Shown: positions 35,585-47,261, numbered from the stretch's first letter. The stretch: DNA of 64,000 bases from Maratus speciosus (GCA_963932465.1 OZ010792.1:514833100-514897099), one strand, 5' to 3'. Made by a program: numbers and translations. Notes: generated by a model from the letters alone, not told the origin.

Positions 35585-36037
35585 CCGGGTGTCCCAAAAA
35601 GGACTGACTGATTTTAAAATTCAATAACTTGCAAACGGTGACAGATATTAAAAAAATTCTTGCAGGAGGGTTATGGATAAGGTCAAAAGTTTTATTACAG
35701 TGATTTTCAATTTTAGTTCGATTTACAAACAATAGATGGCGCTGTAAGCAATAGTCGCTAAATTCAGGCTCGATTTTTGGTACTTCGTGGCCCGGATAAT
35801 ACATTTCCATCTCCTTTTTCTGCATGGAACAAGATAAAGGACCAAAAATCGAGCCTGTATTTAGCGACTATTGCTTAAAGCGCCATCTATTGTTTGTAAA
35901 TCGAACTAAAATTGAAAATCACTGTAATAAAACTTTTGACCTTATGCATAACCCTCCTGCAAGAATTTTTTTAATATCTGTCACCGTTTGCAAGTTATTG
36001 AATTTTAAAATCAGTCAGTCCTTTTTGGGACACCCGG
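35585..36037. mobile_element. Foldback MITE with 197-bp near-perfect arms, TA target
   Basis: Arms 35585-35781 and 35841-36037 are reverse complements over all 197 bases with three mismatches and no indels, around a 59-base spacer. Termini are CCGGGTGTCCCAAAAAGGAC, flanked by TATA on both sides (TA target), typical of mariner-type MITEs. It lies in SNX3 intron 1, about 0.76 kb downstream of exon 1, so SNX3 pre-mRNA should contain the hairpin. Open frames in the two arms are the same translation seen twice and are not genes. Confidence 0.95.
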
Positions 36038-36792
36038 TATATAGAAACGTAAACTGTTGATATATCCTTGCCAACTGAATTGGATATGTTGACTGGATAA
36101 GGGAACCTAAATAAGTAAAACTCCCCCCTTCTGAAAATAAATTTTTTGCCAGTTTATATCTGCCACAGATCACCTGACACTCCTTAAAAATAAATGAAAT
36201 TTTATAAATGGCTATTAGTACATAAAATTCAAAGTTTTCTACAACTACCAAAACAAAAAGGTGCAAATTTTGCAAGAAAATAAAGAATATATAAATTTAT
36301 TAAATGAAGTCAGTCTTGGCACATTCATTTAAGATTTTCACTGAAAAACAGTGGAACTTCAAAACAATTTCCGCTTCCTGATTGGTTTGATTAAGAGTGT
36401 CAACAATAATGCAAGATTATAAAATACGCAAGGGGGAGTTGTGAAAAAAATAAAAGCTATATTTTTATTGGTTATTTTTTTCATAAACCAAATACATTAA
36501 AGGGTGCCCATTACTGATACATCTACCCTATAATACATAAATTTATTATGGAATCTAAACTTACCGAATTAATCCAAATACTTAATTTTTAGAAAAAAGA
36601 AACACAAACTTAGTTGAAATCAATAGCGTGATAATTTACTCATCAATTTTAAACAAGAAAACAAAGGAGGGAAAAAGCAAAATTTCGAATAGCAGTTCTA
36701 GAGGAAAATTAGGTAAATCTTAACACATGAAACAAAACTTGTCTGTGTAAAAAGACCAAAGCAATTTATAAAAGTAAATGATAAAGTCTTAC
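36038..36792. other. SNX3 intron 1 start, no feature seen
   Basis: A+T-rich DNA between the foldback MITE and the exon 1 donor. No coding or repeat signal. Confidence 0.5.
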
Positions 36793-36972
36793 CCTTAATC
36801 TAACTTCATAATCAGTATAACGTTTTCGTGCAACTCCATGAGTAATAGGATTGAGTACATCAATTTCCAAAAAATTTGCGGGTGCTGCGTACGCGTCGTC
36901 AAGAGTCTGTTTTTTGGGTTGAAGCCTACGAGTAGCATCTTGTGGAGGACCTTCAGTAGTTCCATCCATCAT
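36793..36972 (-). CDS. SNX3: Sorting nexin 3, coding exon 1 (residues 1-60)
   Basis: First coding exon of a complete SNX3 orthologue. SNX3 is a small endosomal protein made almost entirely of a PX domain. In the known family it binds phosphatidylinositol 3-phosphate on early endosomes and recruits retromer for recycling of cargo such as Wntless. This exon encodes an N-terminal tail with DATRRL and KKQTLDDAY, then the start of the PX fold (NFLEIDV.NPITHGV..KRYTDYEVR). Translation is taken from the first of two tandem ATGs, which has A at -3. The exon ends in AGG followed by the donor GTAAGA in phase 0. The joined protein is 168 residues (60+32+41+1 split codon+34), close to the roughly 160 usual for the family. 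No frameshift or stop interrupts any exon, so the gene looks functional. SNX12 is the close vertebrate paralogue; invertebrates usually have one gene of this type. Confidence 0.95.
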
Positions 36973-38240
36973 TTTAAAAATATATTCACTATGATACTAA
37001 TCACACACTTCAAACCCAAATATTGCTGTTTCCCTGAAAAACTTGACAGAATTTTTTCCTGACTGGGGGCGGTGGGTAAAAAAAGGTTGCCATTCATTGA
37101 ATGGAAATTACTAATCATAAAACTAGAAAGGATTCAGCCTCGGATTCAGCTTTTCGCAGCAATTCATGTTTCAAGTTCAAGCTGTAGAACTAAAGAACAA
37201 CTACTATTATATTGTTACAATATATAAATAATATACTATACACAACAGTATATATTACTGATATATTATATCAGGGAAGTTGCAATCAGCTGCATACTTT
37301 TTCATGCGCCAATCACAACTGTCCGGTTGACCTCCAACCGCGCTCACAATCCTCTCAGCTACCAATCACAACTGTTCTCCACGATTATTTGGCCTCCAAC
37401 AGTTGATTTGTGACATCATTTGATATCCAGGCAAATATTGGCAAGTTCTGTAAATGCCAGTTGCCGTTATTTGAACGTAAACTATTTTTCCCGCCTAGAA
37501 GCACATCTTTAAAATATAGACCAAATTTTCTGCAAAACGCAGCCCGAGGTTGCCTGTGTAGCGGATTTACCCTGTACTCATGAACATAGAAATAAAAGAC
37601 CTCAACGAAAGAAGAAAATCTTTCCTCGAAAAATTCTTGAAATAGGTGATGACTTGTAGAACGAACTAAGGCTTTTATGAGGCGATGATTCCAGCCGTCG
37701 GTACAGGAAACTTGTCCATTTAAGTAATGTTAAAGTACCATTAAAATCATTCTTTATTGTAAATGCCTTAAAGTTTTAGAAACTTAAGTTAGGATAAACT
37801 TGAATTTGTCATATAACACAGAACACAAATATCACATAAAATCTGAAATTGTGCAAAAAAATAATCATTCTGACAACGCCTGTCGCCATTCTTTCATAAA
37901 GGCACTCAAGTTTCTGAGGCTCGCAGTATAAGAAACTTTTTCAAAAGAACCGTAATTTGCGAACTTTTCCCTGTTTTCCAAAATGGAGTTTTCTGATTGG
38001 TCAATTTCGTTTCGTTAACAGAGAAAAGGGAGAAAAGTCACTAGCGTCTCGGTGTAGCTCCGCTCCCTATGGTGATTTTTCTCCTACCTTTTGGCTGAGG
38101 ATTTGGCGATAGTTATTTTTGAGGTTGCAGTATTTCAGACGAAGCACAAGCGCTCGCTCACGCTCGCGCTGTCGTTGAAAAGTCTGTTTAGGTTAGATGT
38201 TTTTTTGAGCGAAGATGGCGATGGCGGATAATACAGCGAT
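36973..38240 (-). promoter_or_regulatory. Presumed SNX3 5' UTR/promoter side
   Basis: The region upstream of the SNX3 ATG becomes distinctly richer in G+C and CpG at about 37490-38220 (for example GCTCGCTCACGCTCGCGCTG near 38151-38170) than the surrounding DNA. That would suit a housekeeping promoter. No TATA box or initiator can be assigned, and the transcription start is unknown. One half of a 33-bp long-range inverted repeat lies at 38040-38072. Confidence 0.35.
38040..38072 (+). repeat. 33-bp inverted repeat, left copy
   Basis: ACTAGCGTCTCGGTGTAGCT followed by CCGCTCCCTATGG is identical, as reverse complement, to 46883-46915. The flanks are only loosely similar (AAAAGTC/CTTTTCT). Confidence 0.85.
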
Positions 38241-38664
38241 AATTTCATACTCACAAATTTTCACTACTACAATTCTACAATTTCTATACTACAATTCTAC
38301 TCTCATTATTTATTTATCAATCAGTTGATTGTTTTAAAAATAGTTAAAATGCTATAATTTAATCTTCCGTAATTGGGTAATCTTTTTAAAACAGGGCAAT
38401 TTAACATGTTTTTAGATAAACAGCAAAAACAATTGTATGCGGCATGATCTTTGTAGGTTGGAAGATAGGATTTTAATTTCTTGTGCATTATTAAACACTA
38501 AAAAAATTCTTTCCTAAAATTTTCTCAAAATATTATGTGAACCGTGGTACCTACAAATAAAAATTAAATAAAATCGTATATTTCTTCTATTAAGGTACAG
38601 TAAACACTTCTCAAAAATGATACCATTTTCAGGCATGAAAGTGTTCCTCCCATAGGCGTAGCGT

Positions 38665-41480
38665 CGGGGGGGCACGTGCCCCCCCAACCTTCTGTACCCC
38701 GGGCGCCAGAACAGAAAGCGTAGGGGGCGCCAAATGAAGATTTTTTTTGTCTTTACATACAAAAATGTATATGTATATATATCGAATTTGCATAAAAATG
38801 TCTCGCAGCCGGAAAATCCAAAAGGAAAACTGAACCAAATGCATTAAAATTTACAAATATATAAAAAGATTCATCTATAATAGAAGACTGCAAATAGGAG
38901 AACCACTAACATTTTCCAAGGCCAATAGGTCAGTCCCTACTCCTCTCTTTTGTGTAAAACTGTCCCTCGCCGATAACCGATTTCCTGGGAGAGGAGGGTG
39001 CAGAGTCATGTGCCCCGGACATCAGAACGAAAGGCGAAAAGGGCGCCAAATGAAGATTTTCTTTGAATGTGACTTTTCTGTTGAAAAGATTCCATGAAGA
39101 CTATTCTATTCTTTTTGGAGCTTTCTTTTTTCCCGTCTTGCTATGGGCGCGACGTCAAATGATTGTCCGGTGCAATAAAATCAAACGGGAGAATGAGTCA
39201 GGGTTTGAAACTATGGGGGGGGGGGGGCTGAGGGGGCATGTGTTCTGGGCGCCTCGCGCAGGGAACGTCAGATGAAAATTTGGTTTGCCTTTTTATACAA
39301 TATATATATATGCGTGCGAAATTTGTGTAAAAAATATTTTCTACCCGAAAAGTCAAAAAGAAAAGCTTAGTACAGTGCATTAAAAATGTCAAATAGATAA
39401 AAAGATTCGCGTACAAGACAGCAAATGAATAACCCCATTCTTTTTCTTATAATTACTTTTTTACATGCATATCACCATATCTGTCCTTAGAGGAGGCGAG
39501 GTAAGGTGACCGACTGGGACAATAAAAACCAAGCGGTCGAAAATTCACAAAATAAGAAGTAGAAACTTAATAATTTTTTTGTTGTTGTTTTGAGTCAGAC
39601 ATAAATTTGAAAATTAGCATTAAGTTCAGGAAAGTATCTAGACATATCAGCCTATAAATAAGAAGAGTGGTATAAGTGATAATTCGGAAAAACTGATAGT
39701 ACAGGAAGATATTTTACAAAACTGGAATTCATTTTTATACCTACAGTAAATCCTGGTTTTTAGTTCCTAAAACAATGTGACTCATATTACTATGGCATTA
39801 AAGTGCCCAATTGTAATAATTTGTAATGCTACAACAACAGTAAAATCTCGAAAAATGAAATCCGTCTATAATGGAATCGTGTCTTAAATGAAAAAACTAC
39901 ATGGTTCCAACAGAAAGAATACCAACAGTTATACCTCCTAAGACGAAAACCTGTATAAAGCGGAATTATTTCCGCTTCCTTTCAATGTTTTCCCCAGGTT
40001 TTAATGAATAAATATTTGATAAAGCTGGCTATATATTTCAATATGTATTTTATTGTTACTACAATTGTCCGCTACTAGAAACTTGCGTAAATTTCTCTTT
40101 GTAAATTTACTTTGCAGAGGAAGGTGGGAGGCCGCCAAAATCGACGTTTTCACTTGGTGAAAATATAACTAGTTTCGGCCCTGGAAGGAGTGCACAAAGT
40201 AAAATGTTTTAGTAAAGCCTTTTAAAAGAAAAAAAAAGAGTATAGCATTTGCAGTAAAAAAATCTCTCACAGGGCGCCATCATGGCTAATAAAGTCGCCC
40301 CTGCCTTTATCCCCCCCCCCCCAAAATGATTTTTTCTCTTCTTTTTGCCATTTCTAGGCGTTTTGCCACCCTAGGCGGAAATTGTAAAATGCAGCTCTGT
40401 TCCTTTTGGTGCAATTATTTTTTGCATTACTTTTTGTGCATTACTTTTGGGGCAATTGTTTTTTGCAACCAACCAAATCCAGTCTTAGAGAGAGGAGGCG
40501 AGCTTGGGCGGCTGCCCGTAATTAAAAAAAAAACTCACCCAGGGCGCCATCAGCCGCCCCTGCTTTTACCTTCCCAAATTTCATTTCTCGTCTTTTTGCC
40601 ATTTCTAGGTAGGTGACAACTGAAAAATGTCGCCCATGCCTTTTACTAAAATTACTTTTTTTTGCATGTAGATCCGGTCTCAAAGGGCGCGAGGTCGAGC
40701 AACTGTCAACGAGTAAAAACTAAGGGTTGAAATATATGCAAGATAGAACAGTAACACCACTTTTTAATGTTTTTTAAAGAATATAGCCCGGGCCGAAACT
40801 AGGGGGGGGGGTGCAGAGGGGGCATATGCCCCAGGCGCCAGAACAAAGGTGAAGGGGGCGCCAAATGAATCGTTTGTCGATTCATACAAAAATGTGCATA
40901 TATATATATATATATATATATGAAATGCAAAGAAACTCGCAAGCTAATGTTAAACTAAGGGGGCGTTCTTTTGAAATTTCTCGTTTGGATTTTAATATTT
41001 AAAATTTTTTTTTTCTTAGGATAGTTTAGATTGATCTTTAGCGTTGCAATACTTTTAGGTTTTGAAACCGGTACTGGAAGTGAAGGTAACTTTATAAAAA
41101 TATTCTGCAACCAAAATCTAAAAAGTAAACACTAACCCGGTTAGAATTTAAACTCAGCTTTTCTAAGCAAAGAAAAAAATCATTTAAAACTATTAATATG
41201 CGAGAAAATTTAAAAAGATCGCTCCCATAGGTTTAGCATTAGCGTTCCAGTTTCTTCGCGTGACTTGTGTAGGCTCTTAACGCTCAAGCTAATGTTAATC
41301 CCATGGGAGCGTTGTTTACATATTTCTTGCTCTAATTTTAATTATTTTTATGAATTTTATTTATTTATTTATTTATTTTGCACAGGGTACCGGAGGTCAA
41401 TAATATTTATTGTGCGTGAGGAGATGAAGGGAGGGGGTGGTCGCCAAAATCCATGTTTTCCCCTGGCGCAGAAAAAGGCT
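38665..41480. repeat. GGCGCC-containing repeat modules inside the 6.9 kb element
   Basis: A module with GTGCCCCGGGCGCCAGAACR, GGGGGCGCCAAATGAAGATT, then ATACAAAAATGTATATGTAT and a TA microsatellite occurs near 38680, 39010, 39225 (variant) and 40820. AGGGCGCCATC occurs near 40271 and 40537. The units are irregularly spaced and diverged. Open frames here are not supported as genes. Confidence 0.65.
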
Positions 41481-41694
41481 AGTTTCAGCCCTGAACGTAC
41501 GATTGATATTAAGGTTGTACTTATTGTGCAAATTATTAAAAACCTTCATTTGTCACTGTTTTAAAAGTATATGTGATTGTGTATTATACATGGGATTTTC
41601 AGATAAATTAATGTGAAATTTATATTCATATATTTTAGGATTGTGATTTATTGAGACTTTTACAAAAACGATAAATGGCAGTAATTTTCAATTG

Positions 41695-41732
<38 letters not shown>

Positions 41733-42631
41733 GCAATCAAATTTAAAACTTTTTAGTATGTAGCATTTCACCCACTCTCTCCTCCCCAAAAACGAAAACG
41801 CTTTAGTTCTCAATCATTAATACGGTGCTGGTCAATCATTGATATTTGGTCAGTAGTTGTAATTTGATCGATAGAAGGAAAAATTTCCCCAACTGCAAAG
41901 CTGGTGTCCAGTCACCCAAGTAGTTTAATTTCAGTGAGTAACACAAGGTGGTCACACAAAGAACTTCTTTGACCTCTGAACTTGTGTTTTCCTCTTGTGC
42001 AAAGTGAGATAATTACCTAACCCCTCTCCACACTCCTACACACACTTGGCTTGGTATGATCTGGTCATTTGTGGGAATGTACTCGTAGTTAAATGTTTTT
42101 ATTACTATTTTTTAAACAGATCAGGATTGAATGAGCCACACAAAAACAAACGCGATAAAAAACAGGAAATTTTTATGCAAAACTCAATAACAAGCGATGT
42201 CATGAAGCACACCATGATTCTAAATTCATTCAAGTCTGGCTTCAAAAGGACGAGAATGAAATAGAAGGTAAGAACATACAGAATTGTTTGTTTTATTAAA
42301 TTAATAACGTTTTCAGAAAAAAGAAAAATCTCCACTCAAAAATGTGATTATTTTTGACACATTCATAAACTCATTTCTATTCCTATTTGCCTGAAAATTA
42401 CAGAACAGCATTCAGGTGCTTAAGAATAGAGTAGCGTTCTCCCTTTTCTTAACGTTTTTTCCTAATTCGAAGCAGCTTGATTTAAAGCGGATTACTAAAT
42501 GGGTCCGTCTTTTAATTGTCAGCCTTTGAATTCGGAAATCAAAAGTCCAACTTTGATGTTATTTTATTAAAAAAAATCGGAGTTTTTTAGAAAAAAAAAC
42601 TTTATTCTACTTCATAAAAGCATCTCAAATG
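41481..42631. other. Interior of the 6.9 kb element, no gene seen
   Basis: Contains a run of about 32 T (41696-41727). An open frame at 42046-42264 (72 codons, ending SFKSGFKRTRMK) has fairly normal composition but no recognised domain. Confidence 0.45.
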
Positions 42632-44961
42632 TAGGGCTGCCACTGCCAAATGACACTGAAAAATAGTAGCTTTAGTAGCCTCCAACGAAAAAAAATATTA
42701 GTATTTCTTCGATAATAGTAGCCAAAATACTCGCATACCCACTTTAAAAAAATGAAGAAAAATTCTATCCATAACAATGAAAGGACTTTATATGTCCACA
42801 TTTTATGCTTCTGCTCAAATCAGTGAATAAAGAATAGAGTGATTTCTTCAAATGAGAATGCAAGTTCTCCAGAAAATAAGGCCCTAATGTTTCAGTTACG
42901 AAGTAACTTGGTTCTTCCACAATAAAAATTATGTACAGCACCTGGAAACATAGCAGTAAAAACTTCTTGCAGATCATCCAGGTAACTACTTTCCATCAGG
43001 CCTTTCATTTCAAGAGTTTCTTGGAGAGAAGGAAAAAAAGTTTTATTTGAGGGGCAGGGTTAGAAATAACGTGTGGGATATCGCAAATCCCGCACAAAAA
43101 AGGAAAATCCCGCATAATAAAAATATTTGTTTGGATGGAATCTTCCAAATTTATTTCTTGAACAGACATATGATTCGTATGCGATTTTTTTTTTTTAATT
43201 TCGTGAAAGCCACGATTTTTTTTTCTTCGAGAAATCCACGATTTTTTTTTTCTTCGAGAAATCCACAAAATCAATTCATCAAACAGTCGCGAATTTTGCC
43301 ATTCGGTAACGAAAAAGAAAAAAATCGCCGATATCAGCAATTGGCCTTAGAAAAAAAGAAGTTTTCCATCAGTCGCGAAAAAAAAAACTCGTAAATTTCG
43401 CCAAAAGACTACGGAAAGAAAATCGAAAATTTTGTCAAACTGTCGCGAACAGAAAAAAAAATTACACCCGCAAATTTGGTCAAATAGTCGCGCAAAAAAT
43501 CAAGAATTTCCTCAGTCAGTCGACAAAAGAAAAGATCGTTTAAAAGAATCGGCGAATTTCGTCAAAAATCCCTGAAACAAATACCGAATATTATTTTCGT
43601 CAACCGGTCATAGAAAAATTCACGAAATTTGGCAAGGGATCGTGTAAAGAAAATCGTGAATTCCACGAAACAGTTGGCGGAAAAAAATGCGAATTTTGGT
43701 AATTCGTCGGGGAAAAAAATTGCGAATCTCCTTAAACGCCCGTGGAAAAATATCTTGAATTTTATCAAAGGTTGTGGAAACAAATGGCGATTTTCGTCCT
43801 TCGGTCACGGACTAATCATCAGAAATTTCGTCAAAGGAATATACAAAATATTACGAATTTCGTCAAACGATGAAGAGAAAAAAATTGCAAATTTCGTCAA
43901 ATGGTCGCGAACAAAAAGACGGCAGGGGTAATTCTGGGTTAAAAAAAAAAATCTGGAATTCACAGCAAATTTTCTAAAAAGTTACAGCAGAGGGAGGGAA
44001 AGGGGTGGAAATCGCCTCCCGGCGCCAATTATGTGTTTTTTCCGCAATCCTTTGACGAAATTCGTATTTACCGCGATCCTTTGATAAAATTTGCGATCCC
44101 TTTGTGAAATTTGTATTTTTCTCGCGATTCCTAGACGAAGTTTGCGTTTTTTGAGATCCCTCGAAGAAATTCGCGTTTTTTGCGATCCCTTGAAAAAATT
44201 CGCTTTTTCTGCGATCTTTTAAAAAAATTGGCGATTTTTTTCTGTGAACGTTTGTCGAAATTGATTTTTTCGGCGATCATTTGCCGAAATTCGCGATATT
44301 TTATTTTCCCGAATTTTTAAAATTTTCGGAACCGGATGCCTTAAATTTTCGAAAAATTCAGAACAGAATCATCCCTGAAAAGACACGAATTTGATCAAAT
44401 ATTCGCGTAAATAATCGAGAATTTAAACAAATGATTGCACAAAAAATCAAGGATTTCGTAAGTTGGTTTTGAAAAGAAAATCACGAATTTCGATAAACTA
44501 TCGTGGGAAAGAATCGCGAATTTCGTCAAATGATATCTGAAACAAACAGCGAATACCATCAATCGATCACGGAAAAAATATATATCGCGAATTTTGACAA
44601 GTGGTGGCGGAAAAAAAATCAATTTCGTCAATCTGTAGTAGAAAAATCTGCAAAATTTGGCAAAGGATCGCGGAAAAAATCGCAAAATCTCCTTCAACGA
44701 TAGTATAAAAAGATCTTGGAAATAAATAGTTATTTTCGTCAATGGTTTAGGGGGGGGGGGGAAATCCCGAATTTTGGAATTCGTCGTGGAAAAAATCGCG
44801 AATCTCCTCAAACAACCGTTGAAAAAGTGCTTTTGGAAAGATGACGTTACAGGCGCTTTGAAGAAAAAGACCGAATATTTTCAGTAAAAATAGTCGCCAT
44901 AGCCGCCGGATGCTGAAAATAGTCGCTAGGTATAGCATTTTAGTAGCAAGTGGCAGCCCTG
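42632..44961. mobile_element. 2.3 kb TIR element nested in the 6.9 kb element
   Basis: The left end TAGGGCTGCCACTGCC matches the inward-read right end CAGGGCTGCCACTTGC. TAGTAGCC-like motifs lie inside both ends. Adjoining hexamers CAAATG and CAATTG differ at one base, so the target duplication is doubtful. About 43195-43922 and 44378-44830 hold a 29-31 bp repeat (for example GCGAATTTCGTCAAATGRTC, then GCGGAAAAAAATC), split by the element at 43923-44377. Translations rich in K, N and R are repeat by-products. Confidence 0.65.
43923..44377 (+). mobile_element. Minisatellite-bearing TIR element, copy 3 (455 bp)
   Basis: The left end CAGGGGTAATTCTG matches the inward-read right end CAGGGATGATTCTG. 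It has the family leader (ATCTGGAATTCACAGCAAAT, GTTACAGCAGAG, GGCGCCAATTATG), only about eight repeat units, and the trailer (CCCGAATTTTTAAAATTTTC). Adjoining nonamers AAAAGACGG and AAAAGACAC (43914-43922, 44378-44386) agree at seven of nine positions, a possible worn target duplication. Inserted inside another array of related units. Confidence 0.8.
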
Positions 44962-45542
44962 CAATTGCATGTTAAGAAAAATTGGAATTTTTGAGAAATT
45001 GAGTCGGGCCGGACCAGGCCTGAATTAATTGATTTTTTTTTTACGGGCCGAGCTTGTTTTCACTGATTTTTTTACGAACCGGGCCTGACCATAAACTGTG
45101 AAAATATAAACGGGCGCAAAATTTATGCTGCGAACCACGGTTTTATTTGTTTATTTATTCAGTTTTTGTCCGCCGATCATTTTCAGGGAAATTTCTTTTT
45201 TCTTTCTTGATCCTTTTTTTTCCCTGTCGCAAAACATCATGAACTCTCTAACAAATAATTGCAATTTTCTCTTATGTTATTTAGTTGGTCTGAATTTCTA
45301 AATTAAAATTAAACATTTTAATGTTCCAAAATAAACGCGAAATATTTATTCATATTATAAATATTATAGAATTTATTTATGTTTCTGCACTTTATCAATT
45401 TTATTACACCCATTACAAAGAGAAAGATTTTTTTTTATTGGGGGGGGGGGGGGGCGCAAAATTGAAAATTCGTTAAGGGCGCACTTCTCGCGGCTTTGGT
45501 GCCCCCCAAAATTTCTGGTCACGCTACGCCTATGGTTCCTCC

Positions 45543-46860
45543 TAAAGGTGGAAATCCCCCTTTTTAAAAATAATTTTGGTCATTTTCTGGATTGATGCAA
45601 AAATGCAAAGAAAATATTGGAAGCATATAAGGTGGGGGAGGGGGGGGGGGATCTTGAAAATGTAATAATCAGACATTTTGTCTAACTAAAATGCTTGGAT
45701 TTTTTTTTTTTTTTAATTGCTGTGCAAAAGATCTATCAAATCAGAGGGAAGCTTATATTGTAATCATATGAAAGTCGTGTAAATAAATTTGATTAAAGTA
45801 TCTCTCCAGAGTGAAAGTTTTTTAGACTTTAAAAGAAAAAGGAAGTTTCATAATGTTCTTTTTGGAATAGAATATTTTCTTCTATTTATGCAACACTTTT
45901 GATTTAAAAGTTTAAATTTGTTTTTAATACTTTCTAAGCTATGTAAAGAAAATAACAACGTACAATTATATTTCATTTTATCCCATAAATAACTGTTAAA
46001 ATGTGTCTAAATTTTAAAAGTTTGGTGCCATCATATGAACCGAAAAGATTTTCCTCCTTTCTTTTCTATTTCCCACTTTCATGCCTGGATTTTAGGCTCT
46101 TGGAGAATCACCCCCCCCCCCCCCCAAAAAAAAAAAATGCAATTTTATTCTTTAGATTGACATTGATACCTAAATTTTACAGGCAGGTACATTTTGAATA
46201 GTAATCCTGTTTAAGTGTTACTTTATTGAAAACTTTAAGAGAAGATAATCTAACCCCCCCCCCCCCCCCCTCCTTGATTAAAAAAAAAAGTTTTGGTGGT
46301 ATAACTTCGAATAATCAAAGGTATTTTAAATTTTGTATGCAGGTAAATCCTTAATAGTATATATGCTAAGAAAATTTGAAGGGTCATAAACAAAAGTGTT
46401 ACTTTTTTTATCAGGGGAGAGGGGGAGGGGGAAAATATTCTTTGGACCCCATTAAAATTTCAATTGGAGTATTTTCGCATCACTATTAAGGTTATATGTT
46501 CATTCAAAATTTCTAGTGTCTATGACTGTTTTAATTCTGAAACAAAGGTATATATATATTTTTAGAATTTTTCAAATTTAAGTACGATTCTATTCAGAAT
46601 GTGCCTGTCTACAAAATGCAAGTATTTATGACAATTAGAAGATACATTATCAAAAATGTTTTTTTCCGTTGGGGGGGGGGGGGGGGAGGCGAAACCCTTT
46701 GGAATCCATAAGTTGAAATTTCCGAAATCGGAATACATAATAAGCATCACTATTCAGGTTCTATCTGTGTTCAAAATTTCTAGTAAATTGTTTTCGATAT
46801 AACATTTATGCTTCGCGAAACTAGCAATACTTCGCCAAATCTAGCTTCGACTGGACTTAG
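45543..46860. repeat. Cluster of poly(G)/poly(C)-centred repeats
   Basis: Repeat fragments with G or C tracts at 45640-45650, 46111-46125, 46254-46270 and 46671-46686. Each lies near blocks such as AAAATTTCTAGT, GCATCACTATT(A/C)AGGTT and TATGTTCATTCAAAATTTCT, which recur at about 46480-46520 and 46742-46785. The left part (45543-45650) matches the reverse complement of about 17450-17547. No coding signal. Confidence 0.6.
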
Positions 46861-46882
46861 TTGAATCCAGTCACTACGATCT

Positions 46883-46915
46883 CCATAGGGAGCGGAGCTA
46901 CACCGAGACGCTAGT
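46883..46915 (-). repeat. 33-bp inverted repeat, right copy
   Basis: Exact reverse complement of 38040-38072. The pair encloses the 6.9 kb element but lies outside its own TIRs by 0.6 and 1.3 kb, so it is not part of that element's ends. Confidence 0.85.
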
Positions 46916-47261
46916 AGAAAAGTCTACCTGGCTCTCGTCCTAAATTATTATCTTACTATCTTTTCAAATATGGCAACAAAATATCAATCAAAAGTAAACA
47001 AAAACTACCATGGAAGAGCCAAATCAACAACAAAAACTACGGAGTGAATGAATGTTGTATTTAGACTTATTTGATTTCAGGTGTATTTCTGGCCTCGAGA
47101 ACGAGATTATTTCAATCAAAGTAAGACAAAAATTATTGATATCTTTATAAGATCCACAACTATTTAGTTGCAGATCAGTTATACCATAGGATACCATAGA
47201 ACTAGATTGGCCTAGTCGAAACTAGTTTATCCTAACGCGCATCGGATAGACTAGTTTTTCC

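Larger units (their letters stand above)
38651..45534. mobile_element. 6.9 kb TIR element with perfect 8-bp TSD
   Basis: Ends are exact inverted repeats CATAGGCGTAGCGT (38651-38664; reverse complement at 45521-45534), followed on both sides by G-rich sequence ending GGGGGGCAC. The direct repeat GTTCCTCC flanks it (38643-38650, 45535-45542). Sequence on either side joins to match an uninterrupted dispersed repeat at about 17.5-17.6 kb, which confirms the boundaries. Inside are modules of the form GGGGGCATGTGCCCC with GGGCGCCAGAAC and GGGGGCGCCAAATGAAGATT near 38666, 39005, 39215 and 40803, and TIR elements at 42632-44961. No transposase is readable. It is either non-autonomous or decayed; the 8-bp TSD is compatible with hAT. 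Confidence 0.88.

Noticed and set aside
35580..36060. Two open frames with almost the same protein on opposite strands
   Set aside because: They are the two arms of the foldback MITE read in opposite directions, so the match is a consequence of the palindrome, not of conserved coding.
37580..37648. Short upstream reading frame MNIEIKDLNERRKSFLEKFL on the plus strand
   Set aside because: Only 21 codons, opposite to SNX3, with no supporting context.
40897..40922. TA microsatellites (also 3760-3787 and 51707-51745)
   Set aside because: Ordinary simple repeats; no additional structure seen.
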